From Clostridium sp. UBA4548 (GTDB lineage Bacteria > Bacillota > Clostridia > Clostridiales > Clostridiaceae), in contig NZ_DGLI01000028.1 of assembly GCF_002387895.1 (NCBI RefSeq), positions 62,001 through 126,000 of the forward strand: a DNA stretch of 64,000 nucleotides, written 5' to 3'. Shown here piece by piece: positions 53,230 to 62,635 of this stretch (position 1 is its first letter; each line of letters starts with the position of its first letter). A program made the position numbers and the translations under genes. The notes beneath the pieces were generated by a model. The model had not been told where the DNA came from, did not search any database, and saw only the letters and a program-made list of their open reading frames with translations.

Positions 53230-54909
53230 TTATTTTAGATATTTATTTTCTACTATTCCTTCCACAATATCTTTAAACACATAGGAGGCGGTTCCTCCAC
53301 CTGCATCATTGCCCAGTATTTGTGGAACAAATACTACCATGGAATAATACTTGTTGTTGTATTTAAAAAATCCAACAAACCATCCATCAGAACATTCTAT
53401 ATTCTGATTATCTTTATCCTTTACAAAGTATTCTGTAGTTCCTGTTTTGCCCCCTACTTCCATTCCTGGAATCATTGCTTTTTTTCCTGTACCTAAATCA
53501 TTATTTACTACTTCTATCATGCTATTTTTCAAAGTTTGTGCCGTATTTTTATTAATTACTCTCTCACTTTCTGTATTATACTTCTTAACTACAGTTCCAT
53601 CTTCCTTTATAAGGCTATCAATAATTATTGGTTTTACATATACCCCATTGTTAACAACGGTATTTGGAATAGTTAATGCAGCAAGAGGGGTAGCTCTCAC
53701 AGTCTGTCCAATGGATGTATTTGTTATAATTTCCTCTGAGTTTTTAGACGGATATCCCTCTATTTCCCCTACTTTTTCATCCTGTAAGTTTAGTATATTT
53801 GAAAACAATCTTTGCTTCTTAGAATAATTATATAAATTTTCAATCCCTACTCTCCATCCAATTTGAGCAAAGGTATTATTTGAGGAACTAATAAATGCTT
53901 CCTTCATATTATAACTATATTTCTTTTCCTTACTTTTAGGAAATAAACCATTTATTAAATTAAAGGTCTCCTTAGTTCCCACTATTTCTTCATCAAGAGC
54001 AGCTTCATATACAATAGTTTTAAAGATTGAACCTACATAAAATCCATTTTCGCTTGGAGTTCCTATATTCACATTATTGCCATAATCATCTTTAAGTGCC
54101 ATAGATAATATTTTCCCACTGTCAGCCTCCATCATCACTACGCCAATTTGTCCATAGCTTTTATATTTATCATCCCTGAGCACTTTTTCTGATAGCTCCT
54201 GAACATTTTTATCTAAGGTCAATTTTACGTTCACGTTACCCTTATTTTCTACTATCCTTTCATCAATTATATTTCCACTAACATCTTTTTCAAATCTAAT
54301 CTTAGTATATTTATTATCTTTAACATATTCATATACTTCTCTCTCAAGAGTTCCTTCATCTTTTAATTTAGTACTATCTGAAACTTTTGTCCCTCGAGTT
54401 ATCACATTTCTTATATTTGAATTAATCTGAGTTTCTGTTTCATTAGTCTCGTACACATAAAAACCCTTTACAGTTTTCACGTCTTTTAGTTTTTCATAAG
54501 TGGTCTTATCTATATCATAATATTGCTTACCCTGATTTGAGTATTTTATCAGGGTCAAATCATAATCCTTATTATAATTTCGAAGGGTATAAGTTAAGGA
54601 TTGAATTTCTGCTAAGTTTTCCTTGCTATTCATGGTAATAAAATTGTTTATATCTATTACAGCATAATATTTTTTTTCGTAGTTAAACAACTCTTCACTT
54701 TCTCTATCCAGTAGCTTATAAGGCATATTTTTTATATTTTCTTCATAGTAGTATTGCCTATTGGCCATAGTCTGAAGACTACTATTATCAAATAACTGAA
54801 TATAGGCAAGCCTTAAACTTAAAACTATAAATAAAACTATCATAATGCTTGTCAAAGCATAGGTTCTACCTAATATTTTTTGTTTATTACCTCTAATATT
54901 AAAGCTCAT
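53230..54909 (-). CDS. Class B penicillin-binding protein (transpeptidase)
   Basis: The 559-residue protein cross-links peptidoglycan. After a membrane anchor at about 17-38 comes a non-catalytic domain and then the transpeptidase domain with SIFK (catalytic Ser294, Lys297), SSN at 342-344 and KTG at 488-490. This layout places it with PBP2/FtsI/SpoVD-type enzymes; unlike SpoVD no C-terminal PASTA domain is seen. A role in elongation, division or cortex synthesis cannot be settled, though the position next to sigK hints at sporulation. Its ribosome-binding site, GAGG, is buried in the arm of a hairpin that also terminates udk. Confidence 0.9.
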   Translation of the reverse strand: MSFNIRGNKQKILGRTYALTSIMIVLFIVLSLRLAYIQLFDNSSLQTMANRQYYYEENIKNMPYKLLDRESEELFNYEKKYYAVIDINNFITMNSKENLAEIQSLTYTLRNYNKDYDLTLIKYSNQGKQYYDIDKTTYEKLKDVKTVKGFYVYETNETETQINSNIRNVITRGTKVSDSTKLKDEGTLEREVYEYVKDNKYTKIRFEKDVSGNIIDERIVENKGNVNVKLTLDKNVQELSEKVLRDDKYKSYGQIGVVMMEADSGKILSMALKDDYGNNVNIGTPSENGFYVGSIFKTIVYEAALDEEIVGTKETFNLINGLFPKSKEKKYSYNMKEAFISSSNNTFAQIGWRVGIENLYNYSKKQRLFSNILNLQDEKVGEIEGYPSKNSEEIITNTSIGQTVRATPLAALTIPNTVVNNGVYVKPIIIDSLIKEDGTVVKKYNTESERVINKNTAQTLKNSMIEVVNNDLGTGKKAMIPGMEVGGKTGTTEYFVKDKDNQNIECSDGWFVGFFKYNNKYYSMVVFVPQILGNDAGGGTASYVFKDIVEGIVENKYLK

Positions 54910-54915
54910 AAAAAC

Positions 54916-54951
54916 ACCTCACTCTAGTGTAATCATTGACTAAAGTGAGGT
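54916..54951 (-). terminator. Dual hairpin: udk terminator and cover of the next ribosome-binding site
   Basis: On the minus strand ACCTCACT pairs with AGTGAGGT, a one-base mismatch follows, then TAGT/ACTA closes a ten-base loop. After the stem comes GTTTTT and the ATG at 54909. The second arm holds GAGG, seven bases before the start codon, so folding hides the ribosome-binding site of the penicillin-binding protein gene. Confidence 0.75.
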
Positions 54952-54973
54952 ATTATATTCCAATATATTTATA

Positions 54974-55594
54974 TTAGTTTTGAAGTATTTGTCTAATGTT
55001 TGCTGTTATAATATCAATAGCAACTTTATTATGTCCACCTTCAGGTATAATAATATCTGCATATCTTTTTGTGTTTTCAGTAAATTGTTCATGCATTTGC
55101 TTAACCACAGTTAAATATTGAGTTATAACTGAATCAATAGTTCTTCCTCTTTCATTAATATCTCTAACCAACCTTCTAATGAACCTTACATCTGCATCAG
55201 TATCTACATAAATTTTAATATCAAGCATATCTCTTAATTCTTTTTCTTGAAGAACTAAAATTCCCTCTACAATAATTATATCTCTTGACTCCACAGGAAT
55301 TGTTTCAACTTTTCTATTGTGAATTTCAAAGTCATAAATTGGCTTATGTATAGATTTACCGTGAATTAGGTCATTTAATTGCTTTACAAGAAGCTGAGTG
55401 TCAAAAGCATCTGGATGGTCATAATTTGTTTTTGTTCTTTCTTCAGGGGTTAAATAACTTTGATCCTTATAATAAGAATCTTGCTCAATCATAGCAATAC
55501 ATTCTTCAGTAAAACTCTTGTATATTTCTCTGGCAATGGTGCTTTTTCCCGAACCAGTACCACCTGTAATTCCTATTAAAACTGGGCGTTTCAT
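54974..55594 (-). CDS. udk: Uridine kinase
   Basis: Udk phosphorylates uridine and cytidine for pyrimidine salvage. The 206-residue protein has Walker A GITGGTGSGKST, EQDSYYKDQS and YDHPDAFD family segments. Its ATG overlaps the stop codon of the U32 gene by one base (TAATG). The same neighbours are found in Bacillus. Confidence 0.96.
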   Translation of the reverse strand: MKRPVLIGITGGTGSGKSTIAREIYKSFTEECIAMIEQDSYYKDQSYLTPEERTKTNYDHPDAFDTQLLVKQLNDLIHGKSIHKPIYDFEIHNRKVETIPVESRDIIIVEGILVLQEKELRDMLDIKIYVDTDADVRFIRRLVRDINERGRTIDSVITQYLTVVKQMHEQFTENTKRYADIIIPEGGHNKVAIDIITANIRQILQN

Positions 55595-56823
55595 TACTTA
55601 TCCTCCTTGGATTTAATTACAATATCATTTTCCTGCAACTCTTCTTCTATAGTTACAGTAAATAACATTTGGGCACTTGGTGCAGAATCTATTTTATTTC
55701 CTTTGGAATCTTTCATATCTTTCAATACTACTTGTAAGTTATCTCCTACTGGTCGTAGTACTTCAACACTATCTCCGTCAAAGACTTTATTTCTCTGTTC
55801 AATAGTTGCAGTATTAGTAGCAGAATCAAAATTCTTTACCACTCCAACTATGTCATATTTTCTTATATAAGCAGAAGATTCATGAATTTGTTTATTAGGA
55901 TCATTAAAGTAAAAACCTGTATAGTACTTTCTATGGCTTGGCTTATCTAAATCTTCTAACCACTTTTCTTTAAACTTATATTCTGAAGGATTTTTCATAT
56001 ACTCATCAATAGCTTCTCTGTAAGCTTTAGATACTGTTGCTACATAATATGAACTCTTCATTCTTCCTTCTATTTTAAAGGAAACCACACCTGTACTCAT
56101 TAGTTCAGGAATATGTTCTATCATACACAAATCCTTAGAGTTCATTATATATGTACCTTTTTCATCTTCAATTATAGGATAGTACTCCCCTTCACGCTTT
56201 TCTTCAACTAAATGATATTTATATCTGCAAGGTTGAGCGCACTCACCTCTATTTGCATCTCTTCCAGTCATATAGTTTGAAAGAAGGCAACGGCCTGAAT
56301 AAGACATACACATAGAACCGTGGATAAATACCTCAAGTTCTAAAGTCTCAGGTGTTTTTTCCCTAATTTCCTTTATTTCCTCTAAGGATAATTCCCTTGC
56401 TAAAACAATTCTTTTTACACCCATCTTATGCCAGAAGGTACAAGATTTCCAGTTTACGTTATTAGATTGAGTACTTAAATGCAATTCAAGATTAGGAACT
56501 ACCTCTTTAGCAGTCATTATTATTCCTGGATCAGAAACTATAATTGCATCTGCTCCAATCTCATAAAGATCCACAAGATATTCCTCTAATCCCTCTAAAT
56601 CTTCGTTATGCGGGAAAACATTTAAAGTAACATAAACCTTTTTCCCTCTTGAATGAGCAAACTCAATCCCTTCCTTAAGCTCTTCATTAGTAAAATTATT
56701 TGCAAAAGCTCTTAAGTTTAACTTATTTCCACCTAAATAAACAGCATCAGCTCCAAAGTTTATAGCAGCCTTAAGTTTTTCTAAATTACCTGCTGGTGCT
56801 AACAATTCTGGTTTTATCATCAT
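55594..56823 (-). CDS. Peptidase U32-family tRNA hydroxylation protein (TrhP-like)
   Basis: The 409-residue protein is a U32-family member. Opening KPELLAPAGNLEKLKAAINFGADAVY (partial) and the EVFIHGSMCMSYSGRCLLSNYM motif with cysteines, followed by GECAQPCRYKY, are diagnostic. In Bacillus two such proteins (TrhP1, TrhP2) plus TrmR make 5-hydroxyuridine then 5-methoxyuridine at tRNA position 34; only one is present here, matching TrhP2 by length, and trmR is directly upstream. Two adjacent ATGs (56823, 56820) follow AAGGAGG; the second has better spacing. Peptidase activity is not expected. Confidence 0.88.
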   Translation of the reverse strand: MMIKPELLAPAGNLEKLKAAINFGADAVYLGGNKLNLRAFANNFTNEELKEGIEFAHSRGKKVYVTLNVFPHNEDLEGLEEYLVDLYEIGADAIIVSDPGIIMTAKEVVPNLELHLSTQSNNVNWKSCTFWHKMGVKRIVLARELSLEEIKEIREKTPETLELEVFIHGSMCMSYSGRCLLSNYMTGRDANRGECAQPCRYKYHLVEEKREGEYYPIIEDEKGTYIMNSKDLCMIEHIPELMSTGVVSFKIEGRMKSSYYVATVSKAYREAIDEYMKNPSEYKFKEKWLEDLDKPSHRKYYTGFYFNDPNKQIHESSAYIRKYDIVGVVKNFDSATNTATIEQRNKVFDGDSVEVLRPVGDNLQVVLKDMKDSKGNKIDSAPSAQMLFTVTIEEELQENDIVIKSKEDK

Positions 56824-57469
56824 GGTCCCTCCTTACTGTTAATGCAATACCATCTCCCATAGGCAATATGGTAGTTACTAAGTTTTCATCCTTAGATACT
56901 AAATCTAAATAATTTTTCATTCTTTTAACTATAGTAATTTTTCTTCTTTTTACTAACTCTTTAGATGCTACCATTCCCCTAAATAATACATTATCAGCAA
57001 CAATAACTCCATCAGGGCTTAAAAGTCTTAGGCAGTGCGGCAAAAAGTGATTGTAATGTCCCTTACCTGCATCCATAAATATCATATCATAGCTGCCTTC
57101 TAATCCTTCTAGAATTTCCAGACAATCACCTTGAAGAATTTCAATATTGCTATTCAAGTTGTATTTTTCTAAGTTCATCTTAGCAATTTCTATAATTTTT
57201 TCATCTCTCTCAATGGTAGTAATTTTATTACTACCACCTGAAGACAAATTCATTAGTATGGAGGAATAGCCTATTGCCGTACCCAACTCTAAAATCTTTT
57301 TAGGCTTTTTTAGTGTAATCATAAACTGAAGAAATTTTGCTGTTTCCTTTTGCACAATTGGTACAGAATTTTCCTTAGCAAAATCCTCAAGCTCTTTCAA
57401 AATTCCTACATTATCTGGAATTAAGCTTCTTAAATAATCTTCCATATAATCATGTGTAATTCCACTCAT
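56786..57469 (-). CDS. trmR: tRNA 5-hydroxyuridine methyltransferase (TrmR)
   Basis: The 227-residue O-methyltransferase matches YrrM/TrmR, which converts 5-hydroxyuridine at tRNA position 34 into 5-methoxyuridine. SAM-binding motifs are ILELGTAIGYSS near residue 60 and MIFMDAGKGHYNH near residue 130, with VADNVLFRG later. It overlaps the start of the U32 gene by 38 bases, which supports coupled expression. The start ATG has GGAGG. Confidence 0.88.
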   Translation of the reverse strand: MSGITHDYMEDYLRSLIPDNVGILKELEDFAKENSVPIVQKETAKFLQFMITLKKPKKILELGTAIGYSSILMNLSSGGSNKITTIERDEKIIEIAKMNLEKYNLNSNIEILQGDCLEILEGLEGSYDMIFMDAGKGHYNHFLPHCLRLLSPDGVIVADNVLFRGMVASKELVKRRKITIVKRMKNYLDLVSKDENLVTTILPMGDGIALTVRRDHDDKTRIVSTSR

Positions 57470-57575
57470 TTATTTTCCTCCATTATAAATCAAAAAAATT
57501 CTATTTAATTATTATATGGTTATATAATCTGTATATAAAAATTTTATTAAATAAAATCTCATACACTATATTATA

Positions 57576-58574
57576 TTATTGTTCATCTTTATAGTTTAAA
57601 AACTCTTCATAAGTCTTAAAAAACTTATGATTTAAGTTATCCTTTGTTATGTAAAAAAGATATTCGCTGCTAGTAGGAAATAATGCCGCTTCTATGGAAT
57701 CCTTACCTGGATTACAGATAGCACCTATTGGCATCCCCTTAACATAATAAGTATTATAAGGCGATTGAATCTCTAAATCCTTATAGAGCAAAGCCTCTTT
57801 ATGTTCACCTAGAGCATACAAAACTGTAGCATCTATTTGAAGTTTCATTCCTATTTTTATTCTGTTATCAATTACTGATGAAACTAATAGTTTTTCTTCT
57901 TTAGCAGTAACTTCACGTTCAATTAAAGAAGCTTTTGTAATCAAATTCTCTAAGGTATCATTACTTATATCTATATTTTTCTCTTTTTCTATGGTCTTAA
58001 TAACCTCTAAAAATCTTTTATGCATTAATTGTATTACTTCATTACCGGTAATATTTTTCTTAAATCTATAGGTATCAGGGAATAAAAAACCTTCTAAGCT
58101 ATATCTTTTTTCAGCATTTGTAGCTATATAATCTGGTAGCTTATATTCCTTACAGGCCTTTATAAACTCTTCTTTCTTTAAAATTCCCTTTTCTTCTAAT
58201 GTTGAACCTATTTGTTCTATAGTATAACCTTCTGGAATAGTTACATTAGCATTTTGTTGATTTAAATTAGGATCTTCTAATGCCTTTATAAATTCATCCA
58301 TAGTTAAAGTTGGTGAAACACTAAACTCACCTGGTATAATTTGTGGATTTATCTTATTAATTTTTACATAAAGTTTGGTTAACATTGGATTTTTAATAAC
58401 TTTTTTATTATTTAGCTCCCCTAATACGTTATAGAAGGTATATCCTTCTTTAATTTCTATTACAATGTCTTCTTTCCCTTTAAATGGATGCGAAGTAACA
58501 TTTTTGTAATAAAACATACCCCCTAAGCCAATAATTAAAAATGCAATTAAAACTATAATTATTGGTTTCTTCAC
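57576..58574 (-). CDS. mltG: Endolytic murein transglycosylase MltG
   Basis: MltG cuts nascent glycan strands and helps set their length. The 332-residue protein has an N-terminal membrane anchor (about 5-23), a LysM-like subdomain, and the YceG catalytic domain with SLIEREV (catalytic Glu) and QSPYNTYYVKGMPIGAICNPG. The start is GTG at 58574 after GGGGTGA. It leads the mltG-trmR-U32-udk unit, the same order as in Bacillus. Confidence 0.94.
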   Translation of the reverse strand: MKKPIIIVLIAFLIIGLGGMFYYKNVTSHPFKGKEDIVIEIKEGYTFYNVLGELNNKKVIKNPMLTKLYVKINKINPQIIPGEFSVSPTLTMDEFIKALEDPNLNQQNANVTIPEGYTIEQIGSTLEEKGILKKEEFIKACKEYKLPDYIATNAEKRYSLEGFLFPDTYRFKKNITGNEVIQLMHKRFLEVIKTIEKEKNIDISNDTLENLITKASLIEREVTAKEEKLLVSSVIDNRIKIGMKLQIDATVLYALGEHKEALLYKDLEIQSPYNTYYVKGMPIGAICNPGKDSIEAALFPTSSEYLFYITKDNLNHKFFKTYEEFLNYKDEQ

Positions 58575-58632
58575 AAAATCACCCCATATTATTTAATAAG
58601 TAACAAGGACTTAATTATTTAACTTCTTTCTA

Positions 58633-58674
58633 AGAAGGCTTTAACTCAATGTGCAGCATGAGCTAAAGCTTTCT
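58633..58674. terminator. Imperfect hairpin between typA and mltG
   Basis: A 16-bp stem with two mismatches (58633-58648 with 58659-58674) surrounds a ten-base loop. The T run is on the plus-strand side, so on the minus strand it is not a standard terminator for typA; it may still serve as one or as an mRNA end. Confidence 0.4.
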
Positions 58675-58683
58675 GTTTTTTAA

Positions 58684-60516
58684 CTACTTTATTTTCTTTA
58701 AAGAAGCTCTTTTTCTTAGTGTTGGGTCTAGTATTTTCTTTCTCATTCTAATAGTCTTAGGTGTAACCTCAACAAGCTCATCTGAAGCAACAAACTCTAA
58801 GCATTGCTCTAGGGACATATCATTTACTGGAACAAGCTTTAATGCGTCATCTGCTCCAGAAGATCTTGTGTTTGAAAGATGCTTTTTCTTACAAACATTA
58901 ACTTCAATATCGTCTCCTCTAGAACATTCTCCACATATCATTCCTTGATATACAGGCACTCCTGGTCCTATGAATAAGGTTCCTCTTTCTTGTGCGTTAA
59001 ATAATCCGTAAGTTACAGATTCACCACTCTCGAATACTACAAGTGATCCTCTACTTCTCTCTGGAATATCTCCTCTGAACTTCTCATAACCTTCTAATAC
59101 ATGATTCATTATTCCATTTCCTCTTGTGTCTGTCATAAACTCATTTCTGAATCCAATTAATCCTCTAGAAGGTATTTTAAATTCTAATCTTGTGTATCCA
59201 TTTATAGCACTAGTCATGTTAATCATTTCTGCTTTTCTTGGTCCTAACTTTTCCATAACTACGCCCATAAATTCTTCAGGTACATCTATAGTTAAATTTT
59301 CAACTGGCTCTAGTAATTCTCCGTCTTTTTCCTTATAGATAACCGTTGGTTTAGAAACTTGGAACTCATAGCCTTCTCTTCTCATAGTCTCGATTAATAT
59401 AGAAAGATGTAGCTCGCCTCTACCACTTACTTTAAAGGAATCTGCTGAATCTGTTTCTTCTACTTTTAAACTTACATTTGTTTCAAGTTCTTTCATAAGT
59501 CTATCTCTTAAATGTCTTGAAGTAACAAACTCCCCATCTAGTCCTGCAAAAGGTGAGTTGTTAACTATAAAGTTCATACTAAGAGTAGGTTCATCAATAT
59601 CAACAAATGGAAGCGCTTCAGGTGATGCTGCATCTGCTATAGTTTCACCAATATTAATATCAGATATTCCAGAAATAGCTACAATATCTCCAAGCTTAGC
59701 TTCTTCAGTATCTTCTCTCTTTAATCCATTATACACAAATAAACTTGAAATTTTTACATTTTTTGTGCTTCCATCTCTTCTTATTTGAGCAACGTTTTGG
59801 TTTCTCTTTACAGTTCCTCTTTCAATTTTACCTATACCAATTTTACCTACATACTCATTGTAATCAATAGATGTAATAAGTAATTGTAATGGTTCATCTA
59901 TATATCCAACTGGTGGGTTTACAGTGTTGATAATAGCTTCGAAAAGTGGTCCCATACCTTGTGAATCATCTTCTAATTCGTTTTTTGCTATTCCTTCTCT
60001 TGCTGAAGCATATATAACCTTAAAGTCTAACTGTTCATCATTAGCTCCAAGTTCTACGAATAAGTCAAAAACTTCATTTATAACTTCTTCAGCTCTTGCA
60101 TCTTTCCTATCAATCTTATTGATAACAACCATAGGCTTTAACTTAAGTTCTAGTGCCTTCTTAAGAACAAACTTAGTTTGAGGCATAGCCCCTTCATAAG
60201 CATCAACTACTAAAAGAACACTATCAACCATCTTAAGTACCCTTTCCACTTCTCCACCAAAGTCAGCGTGTCCAGGAGTATCGATGATATTAATCTTAAC
60301 ATCATTATACATTACTGCAGTATTCTTAGAAAGTATTGTAATTCCTCTTTCTCTTTCTAAATCGTTAGAGTCCATTACTCTTTCTTGAACCTTTTCATTT
60401 TCTCTAAACACCTTACTTTGTTTTAAAAGTGCATCTACTAAAGTAGTCTTACCGTGGTCAACGTGGGCAATTATAGCCACGTTTCTTATGTCTTCTCTTG
60501 TATATAAATTCATCAT
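58684..60516 (-). CDS. typA: Ribosome-associated GTPase TypA/BipA
   Basis: TypA is a translational GTPase helping ribosome assembly and stress tolerance. The 610-residue protein has AHVDHGKTTL at 18-27, DTPGHADFGGEVERV, NKIDR, and EF-G-like domains III and V plus the TypA-specific C-terminal domain. Two ATGs (60516, 60513) follow GGAGG; the second has better spacing. Confidence 0.96.
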   Translation of the reverse strand: MMNLYTREDIRNVAIIAHVDHGKTTLVDALLKQSKVFRENEKVQERVMDSNDLERERGITILSKNTAVMYNDVKINIIDTPGHADFGGEVERVLKMVDSVLLVVDAYEGAMPQTKFVLKKALELKLKPMVVINKIDRKDARAEEVINEVFDLFVELGANDEQLDFKVIYASAREGIAKNELEDDSQGMGPLFEAIINTVNPPVGYIDEPLQLLITSIDYNEYVGKIGIGKIERGTVKRNQNVAQIRRDGSTKNVKISSLFVYNGLKREDTEEAKLGDIVAISGISDINIGETIADAASPEALPFVDIDEPTLSMNFIVNNSPFAGLDGEFVTSRHLRDRLMKELETNVSLKVEETDSADSFKVSGRGELHLSILIETMRREGYEFQVSKPTVIYKEKDGELLEPVENLTIDVPEEFMGVVMEKLGPRKAEMINMTSAINGYTRLEFKIPSRGLIGFRNEFMTDTRGNGIMNHVLEGYEKFRGDIPERSRGSLVVFESGESVTYGLFNAQERGTLFIGPGVPVYQGMICGECSRGDDIEVNVCKKKHLSNTRSSGADDALKLVPVNDMSLEQCLEFVASDELVEVTPKTIRMRKKILDPTLRKRASLKKIK

Positions 60517-60561
60517 TTTCCTCCAATGTTCATCAAATTTTTTAGAATTAATTGCAAAATC

Positions 60562-60589
60562 AAACTAGTAAGGAATTCCTTACTAGTTT
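60562..60589 (-). promoter_or_regulatory. Perfect 28-base palindrome in the typA leader
   Basis: AAACTAGTAAGG and CCTTACTAGTTT flank AATT, with no mismatch. On the plus strand a TTTTTAA tail follows; on the minus strand there is little T. It resembles the spoVM terminator (both contain CTAG, AAGGAA and CTAG), but its site upstream of typA suggests a leader structure or binding site. Confidence 0.5.
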
Positions 60590-60695
60590 TTAATAATAGA
60601 AACTAGTTAAAGTATCTAGCTTAATATAACATTAATATCATATATTTTAATATGATAATGCATAGCTTCACTTATTAGAGTATTCCGTGCAAAAT

Positions 60696-60727
60696 AAAAT
60701 TGGATACTTTAGTTTGTACCCAATTTT
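60696..60727 (-). terminator. Terminator of rnjA
   Basis: AAAATTGG pairs with CCAATTTT, continuing partly inward, and is followed on the minus strand by ATTTTG. It starts about 120 bases beyond the rnjA stop codon, so the call is moderate. Confidence 0.6.
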
Positions 60728-60848
60728 AAAATTCACTATACTTATTCTAATATTATGCTCCATAAAAGTCAATGTTATAACAATATTAGTTATTTGTTAA
60801 TATTAATAAAATTTTCCACATATAGGTTTTATACTATGAAAAATCAAT

Positions 60849-62516
60849 TTATACTTCCATAATTATAGGTAAAATCATTGGTCTTCTCTTAGTTTTTTCA
60901 TATAAATATACTCTTAATACTTCTCTTATGTTAGCTTTTATAGTTGGCCATTCGGTAATATTTTTTTCTTCACATTCTTTAAGAGCTTCTCTTACACGTT
61001 CTCTAGCTTGTTCCATTAGATCTTCTGATTCCCTTACATATACAAATCCCCTAGATATTATATCTGGACCTGCTATTACAGAGCCACTTTCTTTGTCTAT
61101 AGTAACAACTACAGTTAATATACCATCCTGTGATAGATGTTTTCTGTCCCTTAAAACAATATTCCCTACATCACCAACACCTAGACCATCTACAAACACC
61201 TGTCCAGAAATAACTGAACCAGATTTTCTTATAGAGTCTCTAGTTATTTCGATAACATCTCCATTTTCCCCTAAGTAAACATTCTTTTCTTTCATTCCAA
61301 GTTTTACAGCAAGTTCACCATGTTGTTTTAAATGTCTGTACTCACCATGAACTGGAATAAAAAACTTAGGCTTTACTAAAGTATGAATTAGTTTTAATTC
61401 TTCTTGGCAAGCATGACCTGATACGTGCACATCTGCCAAAGCTTCATAAATAACTTCTGCCCCTTGTTTAAATAGTTGATTTATAACTTTAGACACAAGT
61501 TTTTCATTTCCCGGAATAGGAGTTGCAGAAATAATAACCATATCACCTGGAATAATATTTACTTTTTTATGTTCAGAAGCTGCCATTCTTGATAAAGCTG
61601 ACATAGGTTCCCCTTGGCTTCCAGTAGTTATTATCACAATTTCATTCTCTGGATACTTTCCAATAGAATCTACATTAATTAATGCACCCTCATCAATATT
61701 TATATATCCAAGTTCTATTGCAACTGCAATTATATTCTCCATACTTCTTCCAGAAAGGGCAACTTTTCTTCCATATTTTCTTGCAGCAGTTATTACTTGC
61801 TGTACTCTATGAATGTTTGAAGCAAAAGTTGCTACAATTATCCTTCCCTTTGCAGAATGAAATATGTTTTCAAAGGTTTCTCCTACAGTGCTTTCTGACA
61901 TGGTATACCCTGGTCTTTCAACATTTGTGCTATCTGCCATCATAACAGTAACACCTTTTTTACCAAGTTCTGCGAATCTGGTTAGGTCGGCTACTCCACC
62001 ATCTATTGGAGTAAAATCTATTTTAAAATCTCCTGTGTGAAGTAATACTCCTGCAGGAGTGTGAATTGCCAAAGCTACAGAATCTGCGATACTATGACTT
62101 GTTCTAATAAATTCTACAGATGAGTTTTCCAGCTTAACAATATCTTTTGGTTTAACAGTTATAAGTTCTACTGTACTTAATAATCCATGTTCTTTTAGCT
62201 TAGTCTCAACAATTCCTAGAGTAAGCTTAGTTCCATAAACAGGAATATTAATTTGTTTTAGTACATATGGCAAAGCCCCTATATGATCCTCGTGACCATG
62301 AGTTAGAAAAATGCCCTTAACCTTATCTTTATTTTTCAAAAGATAATTTATTTCTGGAATTACTACATCAATTCCTAGCATTTCATCATCTGGAAATTTT
62401 AAACCACAATCTATTACTATTATATCATTTTTATATTCAATAACAGTAAGGTTCTTGCCAATTTCATTTAATCCCCCTAAAGGAATAATCTTAATTTTTT
62501 CTTTTTCCTTTTTCAA
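60849..62516 (-). CDS. rnjA: Ribonuclease J
   Basis: RNase J has 5'-to-3' exonuclease and endonuclease activity on RNA and is the main mRNA-decay enzyme in clostridia. The 555-residue protein has HGHEDH at 73-78 (zinc site), RTSHSIADS, and the beta-CASP HVSGHA and HGEYRHL motifs. The start is TTG at 62516, eight bases after AAGGAGGG. Confidence 0.95.
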   Translation of the reverse strand: MKKEKEKIKIIPLGGLNEIGKNLTVIEYKNDIIVIDCGLKFPDDEMLGIDVVIPEINYLLKNKDKVKGIFLTHGHEDHIGALPYVLKQINIPVYGTKLTLGIVETKLKEHGLLSTVELITVKPKDIVKLENSSVEFIRTSHSIADSVALAIHTPAGVLLHTGDFKIDFTPIDGGVADLTRFAELGKKGVTVMMADSTNVERPGYTMSESTVGETFENIFHSAKGRIIVATFASNIHRVQQVITAARKYGRKVALSGRSMENIIAVAIELGYINIDEGALINVDSIGKYPENEIVIITTGSQGEPMSALSRMAASEHKKVNIIPGDMVIISATPIPGNEKLVSKVINQLFKQGAEVIYEALADVHVSGHACQEELKLIHTLVKPKFFIPVHGEYRHLKQHGELAVKLGMKEKNVYLGENGDVIEITRDSIRKSGSVISGQVFVDGLGVGDVGNIVLRDRKHLSQDGILTVVVTIDKESGSVIAGPDIISRGFVYVRESEDLMEQARERVREALKECEEKNITEWPTIKANIREVLRVYLYEKTKRRPMILPIIMEV

Positions 62517-62635
62517 ATATTCTTCCCTCCTTCATTTAAAAATAGGTATCTGAAATAAATAACAAGAAAAAGCTGTTAAATATATCAGCATTTAACTAGT
62601 TACCTTTAAGATACCTTTTGTTGCTTATATATCAT

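Larger units (their letters stand above)
60517..60848. other. Intergenic region between rnjA and typA
   Basis: No gene is seen. It contains two hairpins described separately: a perfect palindrome 46 bases upstream of typA, and the rnjA terminator. A typA promoter probably lies between them but was not identified. Confidence 0.5.
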
